Shown: positions 6,505 through 10,634 of the stretch, one piece after another
Layout of the letters: each line of letters opens with the position of its first letter
Numbering within the stretch: position 1 is the first letter of the stretch
DNA from: UBA9732 sp963615565
Lineage (GTDB): Bacteria; Spirochaetota; Spirochaetia; Sphaerochaetales; Sphaerochaetaceae
Length of the DNA: 10,634 bases
Direction: 5' to 3'
Assembly: GCA_963615565.1 (NCBI GenBank)
Contig: CAVEGR010000131.1
Location: 1 to 10,634, forward strand
Translations under genes and position numbers: made by a program
Notes under the pieces: model-generated
The model's database searches: none
What the model saw: only the letters and a program-made list of their open reading frames with translations
What the model was told of the DNA's origin: nothing

Positions 6505-7658
6505 CTTCCACCATTTGCATAAAAACGCTTTAAGTAATCCTCTTTAAAGGACTTAAAGCGGTCTTCTTCAATGGCCTTTCTCGCTTTTGCCATTAGATTA
6601 TACAAATATGTAAGATTATGCTCAGTTGCAAGCATGCCACCAAACATCTCGTTACACTTAAACATGTGTCTCATATATGCTCTAGAATAATGAGTACAAG
6701 CTTCACATGTGCAACCTTCTTGAATTGGTCTATAGTCAAATTCATTGAAAGATCTTGATAGCGTTAACATGCCATCATCTGTAAATACAGAGCCATTTCT
6801 TGCAGTTCTTGTTGCTAAAACGCAATCAAACAAGTCAATTCCATTTTCAACTGCTTCTAAAATGTAATCTGGCGTGCCAATTCCCATGACATATCTAGGC
6901 TTTGAAGGAGAGACTTCATTAACAGCATTAGCAGTTAATGCCAAGAACCTACAGAAATCTTGTTTTGACTCACCTACTGAAAGACCACCAATAGCAACAC
7001 CAGGAAAGTCCATAGAGGCAATAGTCTGTGCACTCTTAACTCTCAAATCCTCATAGAATCCACCCTGTACTATTCCAAATAACTTTCCTCTGAAGGCTCT
7101 ACCTGTTGTATCTAAAAGAGAATCTCTATGTACAATAGCTCTTTCTGCCCAAAGATGTGTAATATCCATAGCATGAAGAGTTTCTTTCCAGCTAATGCCA
7201 GGAGCAGAACACACATCAAGCATCATTGCAATGTCTGAACCAATAACTTGTTGAATATCAACAACTTTTTCTGGTGTAAAGACATGCCTAGATCCATCAA
7301 TATGGCTTTGAAACTTTACTCCCATCTCATAAATCTTTCTTAGTGTGCTAAGAGAGAAAACCTGAAAGCCACCACTGTCTGTCAAGAAATTTGCATTCCA
7401 GTTGCTGAACTTATGTAGACCGTCAAAAGTTTTGAGAACTTCCACTCCGGGTCTTAAATATAAATGATAAGTATTTCCTAGAATGAGATTATATCCAATA
7501 GATGCAACTTTATCATGGTAAATGCCTTTAACAGTTCCATTTGTTCCAACTGGCATAAATGTTGGAGTCTGCACTACTCCATGTCCCAATGCAATTTCGC
7601 CAGTTCTTGCCTTACAGCTTTTATCTTGATGATGCAGTGTGTAAATTTGTTCCGTCAT
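6492..7658 (-). CDS. tgt: Queuine/preQ1 tRNA-guanine transglycosylase
   Basis: Tgt exchanges G34 in GUN anticodons (Asp, Asn, His, Tyr tRNAs) for preQ1, the first tRNA-level step in queuosine formation. The 388-residue protein has the bacterial hallmarks. These are the base-binding Asp94 in FLTDSGGFQVFSL, GGLSVGE (224-230), and the nucleophile Asp278 in GIDLFDCVLATRTAR. The zinc ligands are C316, C318, C321 and H347 (CTCEACTHYSRAYMRHMF...ATEHN). The ATG at 7658 is the only sensible start, and it has no Shine-Dalgarno. Instead an extended -10 promoter ends 6 nt before it, so the mRNA is probably leaderless. It follows lptG by 104 bp and overlaps the Nudix gene by 13 bp. No queuosine-synthesis genes (que) are in the window, so whether the cell makes or salvages preQ1 or queuine cannot be told. 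Confidence 0.97.
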   Translation of the reverse strand: MTEQIYTLHHQDKSCKARTGEIALGHGVVQTPTFMPVGTNGTVKGIYHDKVASIGYNLILGNTYHLYLRPGVEVLKTFDGLHKFSNWNANFLTDSGGFQVFSLSTLRKIYEMGVKFQSHIDGSRHVFTPEKVVDIQQVIGSDIAMMLDVCSAPGISWKETLHAMDITHLWAERAIVHRDSLLDTTGRAFRGKLFGIVQGGFYEDLRVKSAQTIASMDFPGVAIGGLSVGESKQDFCRFLALTANAVNEVSPSKPRYVMGIGTPDYILEAVENGIDLFDCVLATRTARNGSVFTDDGMLTLSRSFNEFDYRPIQEGCTCEACTHYSRAYMRHMFKCNEMFGGMLATEHNLTYLYNLMAKARKAIEEDRFKSFKEDYLKRFYANGGRCIK

Positions 7659-7664
7659 GCTGTG

Positions 7665-7693
7665 AGTATAGCATTAGCAAATTAAATCTACAA
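7665..7693 (-). promoter_or_regulatory. Extended -10 promoter giving leaderless tgt mRNA
   Basis: On the minus strand TTGTAG (7693-7688), a 17-bp spacer and TGCTATACT (extended -10; hexamer 7670-7665) are present. Counting 7 bases past the hexamer puts +1 at 7658, the A of the tgt ATG. The sequence CACAGC between the hexamer and ATG has no Shine-Dalgarno. tgt could also be read from upstream transcripts. Confidence 0.6.
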
Positions 7694-7728
7694 CCAAGTT
7701 CAACATCTGTAACGTTAAATCAAATTCT

Positions 7729-7756
7729 TAGGTGTGATAGGTTCGTAGCACACCTA
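7729..7756 (-). other. Inverted repeat between lptG and tgt
   Basis: TAGGTGTG and CACACCTA form a perfect 8-bp inverted repeat around a 12-nt spacer, starting about 7 bp after the lptG stop. No proper U-run follows on either strand, so I do not call it an intrinsic terminator. It could be a 3'-end stabilising stem, a weak terminator or a protein-binding site. CTAGGT also repeats directly just upstream (minus-strand sense). Confidence 0.35.
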
Positions 7757-7762
7757 GCCAAC

Positions 7763-8875
7763 CTAGCTCTTTAACAATGCTGACATAATTCCGGCAAGAA
7801 GAAGCACTACAACAAACGGAATAAGAGTTCCTAAATATGGAGCAATGACGCCTTGGTCTGCTAGCATAATGGTGACCATTTGGACTACAAAATAGACAAC
7901 AGCAACACAAATGGAACAAATAAGAGAGAAGAACAAAACGTTCTTTTTAAACTTATAATTCATGCTACAAGCAATAATTATCATAATAAGTGGAGTTAGG
8001 CAGCTGAAAATACGTTTGTAATACTCGGTGCCAAGATGGGCATATTCATCGGGATTGAGTGACTTCATTCTAAGTACGTATGCGTGGGCTAGGTCAAGCG
8101 ACATCTTGGAGATTTCAGATGAAAGATTTCTGAAAAGTTGAGGCTCAAGTTGCATGCGTGGAATTTCAAGGCTACTGTAGTACTTCACCTGCACCGTTTG
8201 GCCATCTACAGGCAAATATTCGTAACAGTCATGCAAGGTCCATAGCCGAGCGTCTTCATCATACTGTGCACTGTAGGCATCTACACGCCTAAAGTAAGAT
8301 TCCAAAGCACTCCCCTCAAGAATCTCAATATAGGAGACGTTATACAGCGTTGATGTCTCGTTAACAAACTGGCCCGCATAAACCATGTAGCCGTCTTGCA
8401 TATCGCTTAGTGCAATATTTGAATTATCCAAAGATGAAGTACTACTAGTTAACGTCTTATAACGTGTATCTTTGAGGTTAGAAGCCTTGATAGCAACATT
8501 TTCACTAAAAACAAAATATCCAAGACTCAAGACCACAGCTAAACATAAACAAGGGATGACCACACGGCGCAAACTAATGCCAGAATTCAAAATGCAAATC
8601 ATTTCATTGTTTGCAGTTAGCATAGATAAAAAGTATGTTACAGAAAACAAAAATGAAGGCCCCAAAGCTAAAAGGAATGACTCTGGAAAGTACAACAAAG
8701 AGATTAAGAAAGCCTGACCAAATGAAACATTGTAGGAAACATAAGTATCAAGCTTTGAGAACAAATCCACCCCTACCAGCATTAAAGCTGCAAGTAAAGC
8801 AGTAGCCATTCCCACCTTAATAACACTAGAGAGAGTGTATAAAGTTAGAACATTGAAAGGTTTAAAATGCTTCAT
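7763..8875 (-). CDS. lptG: LptF/LptG (YjgP/YjgQ) family permease, second copy
   Basis: LptF and LptG are the membrane subunits of the ABC exporter that lifts LPS out of the inner membrane, driven by LptB and passing cargo to LptC/A/D/E. This 370-residue protein has the family layout: three N-terminal membrane segments, with the conserved NNEMICILNSGISLRRV around 89-105. A periplasmic beta-jellyroll (about 130-270) and three C-terminal membrane segments follow. The call as lptG rather than lptF rests on its being second in the pair. The ATG at 8875 has GAGGG 6 nt upstream. Its ATG overlaps the stop of an 18-codon ORF (ATGA). No lptB, lptA or lptC is visible here. If the host is a Treponema, where classical LPS is absent in at least T. 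pallidum, the cargo would be another glycolipid or lipid; this is an inference. Confidence 0.88.
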   Translation of the reverse strand: MKHFKPFNVLTLYTLSSVIKVGMATALLAALMLVGVDLFSKLDTYVSYNVSFGQAFLISLLYFPESFLLALGPSFLFSVTYFLSMLTANNEMICILNSGISLRRVVIPCLCLAVVLSLGYFVFSENVAIKASNLKDTRYKTLTSSTSSLDNSNIALSDMQDGYMVYAGQFVNETSTLYNVSYIEILEGSALESYFRRVDAYSAQYDEDARLWTLHDCYEYLPVDGQTVQVKYYSSLEIPRMQLEPQLFRNLSSEISKMSLDLAHAYVLRMKSLNPDEYAHLGTEYYKRIFSCLTPLIMIIIACSMNYKFKKNVLFFSLICSICVAVVYFVVQMVTIMLADQGVIAPYLGTLIPFVVVLLLAGIMSALLKS

Positions 8876-8928
8876 AGTAAACCCTCATGGCAAGCCAAAA
8901 TAGTAAGCTTACATTGCAAATGCTTCAT
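8872..8928 (-). CDS. Possible 18-codon coupled ORF between lptF and lptG
   Basis: This reads MKHLQCKLTILACHEGLL. The lptF stop codon is embedded in a strong ribosome site, GAGGTGA (8943-8937), 8 nt before this ATG. The ORF's own TGA overlaps the lptG start as ATGA. Its start region closely resembles that of lptG (both ATGAAGCATTT, preceded by GAG and a T-run), so it may come from a small duplication of the lptG initiation region. It may be a coupling cistron, a regulatory leader peptide, or merely spacer; no homologue is recognised. The peptide is too short for domain analysis. Confidence 0.4.
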   Translation of the reverse strand: MKHLQCKLTILACHEGLL

Positions 8929-8936
8929 AAAACTCG

Positions 8937-10265
8937 TCACCTCTTTCGCAACCTTAAAATCAAGACAACGCCAATGAAGAATACTAAAGCATCTGGAAAC
9001 CAAATAAACCATGCAGGCTGAAGCCCTGTCATAATAGCTTGCATATGCATGTAGTACAACAAAAACCAATAAACACAGGCAATAAGCATAGAAAGCCCAA
9101 AGCCCATTAACCTACCATTTTTAACTCTAAAGAATGAAATAGGAAAAGCAATAAACACTAAGAACGTACAAGCAAAAGATAATGCAATCTTTTTCTGAAG
9201 TTCAGTTCTATAGTACTGAAAATAAAAACTATAGCTTTTATTTCCTTTTATAGAATTAATATATTTTACCTCTCGTTCAAGACTATAAACATCAACATTA
9301 TAAGCATCAACACTAGAATCCGCTCCATGGTCTAAGCTAGAATCCGCTCCATGGTCTGAGCCAAAACCCTCTACATCAAATAAAGCTTCAGCCAAAGTCT
9401 CAACAGAACTTGCAATATTAGAATCTCTGTTTTTCAGCACACTAGCCTGCTCTTCTCTGCGCTCTTCAACCAAACTCACAAGCTGTCTAATTGACATTTG
9501 AGAAGGTGTAATATTTACAGCACCAGAAGCCTCAGAAGAAAGATTAAGATACATAGTCATGTGACTTGCACTTGCAATTGAATATGACTGCACAGAAGAT
9601 GAATCTGTAACTAGAATTTGCGGATTTTCAAGCTCAATCTTATATATGAATCTATCAATATCCACAACAGAAAATGTCCCTTTATTAGCCATAACAACAC
9701 GCCTGTCTGAAGAGCTTGTATCATCAAAAATCAGCACATCATACACAGTATTGCCATCCACCATGCCATTGGAAATCACTCTATTTCCAAACGTAGTAGA
9801 ACTATAGCTTTCCAACTCCAACGTAGGAAGACTTTGCAACACTTGGGCGTACAACTCCTTGTACTTCTCAGTGGTATAAGGAATCATCCTATCTGCAATC
9901 AATAATGTAGAGACCGATAATATTAAAGATATCCCCACAATAGGAACAAAAACTTTACCAATCTTAATTCCGCACGAACGCAGAGCCAAAAGCTCATTTT
10001 GGGACGATAAATTTCCAATCACCATGCTAGCAGATGCCAACGAGCTAAATGGCATTGTGTACATCAAAAACTGCGGAATAGTCAAAACAACAAGCGTTAG
10101 AACATCACTAAGACGTACATTTTTCAGCAGGATTTTCTGAGCCAACACAAGAATTTGATTAATGAAAAAGATAAAAAAGAAAAAGAAAAAGGCTACAAAA
10201 AAAGAAAGTAAATATTCTTTACCAACATAGCTGTATAATTTGCCGTAGCCCTGTCTATCTTTCAT
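8937..10265 (-). CDS. lptF: LptF/LptG (YjgP/YjgQ) family permease, first copy
   Basis: Partner of the downstream permease in a predicted LptB2FG-type exporter. The 442-residue protein has N-terminal membrane segments, the first exceptionally Phe-rich (ten Phe between residues 22 and 34). The conserved NELLALRSCGIKIGKV follows, then a long periplasmic domain and three C-terminal membrane segments ending in RLRKR. The family is usually about 360-ish residues long. The excess lies in the periplasmic part before membrane segment four (about 270-330), which is charged, Ser/Asp-rich and contains a 24-bp tandem duplication encoding DHGADSS twice. The ATG at 10265 is set by GAGGG just upstream; the dut TGA stop overlaps this site. 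dut ends 7 nt upstream, so the two are surely co-transcribed. The lptF/lptG naming rests on gene order. Confidence 0.88.
   Translation of the reverse strand: MKDRQGYGKLYSYVGKEYLLSFFVAFFFFFFIFFINQILVLAQKILLKNVRLSDVLTLVVLTIPQFLMYTMPFSSLASASMVIGNLSSQNELLALRSCGIKIGKVFVPIVGISLILSVSTLLIADRMIPYTTEKYKELYAQVLQSLPTLELESYSSTTFGNRVISNGMVDGNTVYDVLIFDDTSSSDRRVVMANKGTFSVVDIDRFIYKIELENPQILVTDSSSVQSYSIASASHMTMYLNLSSEASGAVNITPSQMSIRQLVSLVEERREEQASVLKNRDSNIASSVETLAEALFDVEGFGSDHGADSSLDHGADSSVDAYNVDVYSLEREVKYINSIKGNKSYSFYFQYYRTELQKKIALSFACTFLVFIAFPISFFRVKNGRLMGFGLSMLIACVYWFLLYYMHMQAIMTGLQPAWFIWFPDALVFFIGVVLILRLRKR
9314..9361 (-). repeat. In-frame 24-bp tandem duplication in lptF
   Basis: Two adjacent 24-bp units (9314-9337 and 9338-9361) differ at a single base (9334 versus 9358). 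They encode SLDHGADS-like octapeptides in the low-complexity part of the periplasmic domain. Eight whole codons are duplicated, so the frame is kept. Near-identity at DNA level suggests a recent slip or duplication, and copy number may vary among strains. Confidence 0.85.
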
Positions 10266-10272
10266 AAAACCC

Positions 10273-10634
10273 TCAGCCCTTTACTCCGGTAGGAGTACCA
10301 GTAGAAATACCAGTAGAACCAAAACCGCCGGCTCCTCTATCAGTAGAAGAAAGAGAACTAGAAACCTCAAATGAAGCCGTTTCATGCTTAGAAAGCACCA
10401 TTTGAGCAATTCTATCCCCGTCATTGATAACAAACGGAGTATCAGAATGATTTATAAGAATAACCTTAATCTCTCCCCTATAATCAGAATCAATAGTTCC
10501 AGGAGCATTCAAAACAGTAATTCCAGACTTAAAAGCAAGACCAGATCTAGGCCTAATCTGAACCTCAAAACCCACAGGAATCTCAAAAAAAAGACCCGTA
10601 GGAACACTAGTCCATTTATGAGGCTCAATAATGA
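10273..10634 (-). CDS. dut: dUTP diphosphatase, 5' end beyond window
   Basis: Dut hydrolyses dUTP to dUMP and pyrophosphate, which keeps uracil out of DNA and feeds thymidylate synthesis. The reading frame stays open to the right edge, so the gene is cut by the window. The visible 119 residues begin IIEPHKWTSVPTGLFFEIPV, and the missing part is probably about 25-35 residues including motif I. Visible trimeric-dUTPase motifs are RPRSGLA (motif II), GTIDSDYRGEIKVILIN (III, with the catalytic Asp and stacking Tyr), GDRIAQMV (IV) and RGAGGFGSTG (V). After motif V the protein runs on with ISTGTPTGVKG, a repeat-derived tail beyond the usual end. The stop overlaps the lptF ribosome site. The GTG at 10575 is internal and not the start. 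Confidence 0.95.
   Translation of the reverse strand, partial: IIEPHKWTSVPTGLFFEIPVGFEVQIRPRSGLAFKSGITVLNAPGTIDSDYRGEIKVILINHSDTPFVINDGDRIAQMVLSKHETASFEVSSSLSSTDRGAGGFGSTGISTGTPTGVKG
10296..10319 (-). repeat. In-frame 12-bp tandem repeat in the dut tail
   Basis: The 12-mer TACCAGTAGAAM (plus-strand sense) occurs at 10296-10307 and 10308-10319, with 11 of 12 bases shared. In protein it turns the motif V ending GSTG into GSTG-ISTG, followed by a looser third unit TPTG. This looks like expansion by slippage of the last motif V codons. Confidence 0.75.

Noticed and set aside
7659..7762. preQ1 riboswitch before tgt
   Set aside because: The predicted transcript starts at the ATG, and I see no compact pseudoknot-like leader with a ribosome site to mask.
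8472..8717. Plus-strand Lys-rich ORF of 81 codons opposite lptG
   Set aside because: Antisense shadow of hydrophobic and Phe/Leu-rich membrane codons; no ribosome site or family recognised.
10573..10575. GTG at 10575 as the dut start
   Set aside because: The frame continues upstream with dUTPase-like sequence (WTSVPTGLFFEIP), so the true start is outside the window.
1..10634. CRISPR array, insertion sequence, tRNA or rRNA, defence or toxin-antitoxin cassette
   Set aside because: Nothing on either strand resembles these; the coding space is filled by the listed genes and no gap exceeds about 210 bp.

Overview
The window is an AT-rich bacterial chromosome segment made almost entirely of housekeeping and cell-envelope genes. 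The gene set points to a diderm. It has an LptF/LptG-type permease pair, a small predicted outer-membrane beta-barrel and a lipoprotein. A spirochaete, most likely Treponema, is my best guess. This rests on the overall look of the proteins and on a small barrel gene next to folD, which I recall (unchecked) from treponemal genomes. The assignment is an inference.

Layout: (1) Positions 139-4290, minus strand, read folD > miaB > typA. folD and miaB are separated by 2 nt, and typA also has its own likely promoter inside the 3' end of miaB. Left of typA there is a good sigma70-type promoter that fires out of the window. (2) Positions 4291-4500 are a divergent control region. It holds the folD promoter, phased A-tracts, a perfect 10-bp tandem repeat and a -35-like TTGACA for the plus strand. 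(3) Positions 4501-6102, plus strand, are a two-gene envelope unit: a signal-peptide beta-barrel protein, then a lipoprotein that reads as a seven-bladed beta-propeller. It ends at an intrinsic terminator lying inside the converging Nudix gene. (4) Positions 6094-10634, minus strand, read dut (5' end cut off by the window) > lptF > small coupled ORF > lptG > tgt > Nudix hydrolase. tgt has an extended -10 promoter placed so that its mRNA should be leaderless.

The minus-strand genes handle tRNA modification (miaB at A37, tgt at G34), one-carbon metabolism (folD), ribosome-linked GTPase function (typA), nucleotide pool hygiene (dut, possibly the Nudix enzyme) and lipid transport to the outer membrane (lptF/lptG). 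No mobile element, CRISPR array, tRNA, rRNA or defence cassette was seen. The points of interest are regulatory and architectural: a leaderless tgt, a 5' hairpin on a TTG-started folD, a helically phased divergent promoter region, an 18-codon ORF joined to both lptF and lptG, and in-frame short tandem repeats in dut and lptF. The least characterised functional unit is the barrel plus propeller-lipoprotein pair.
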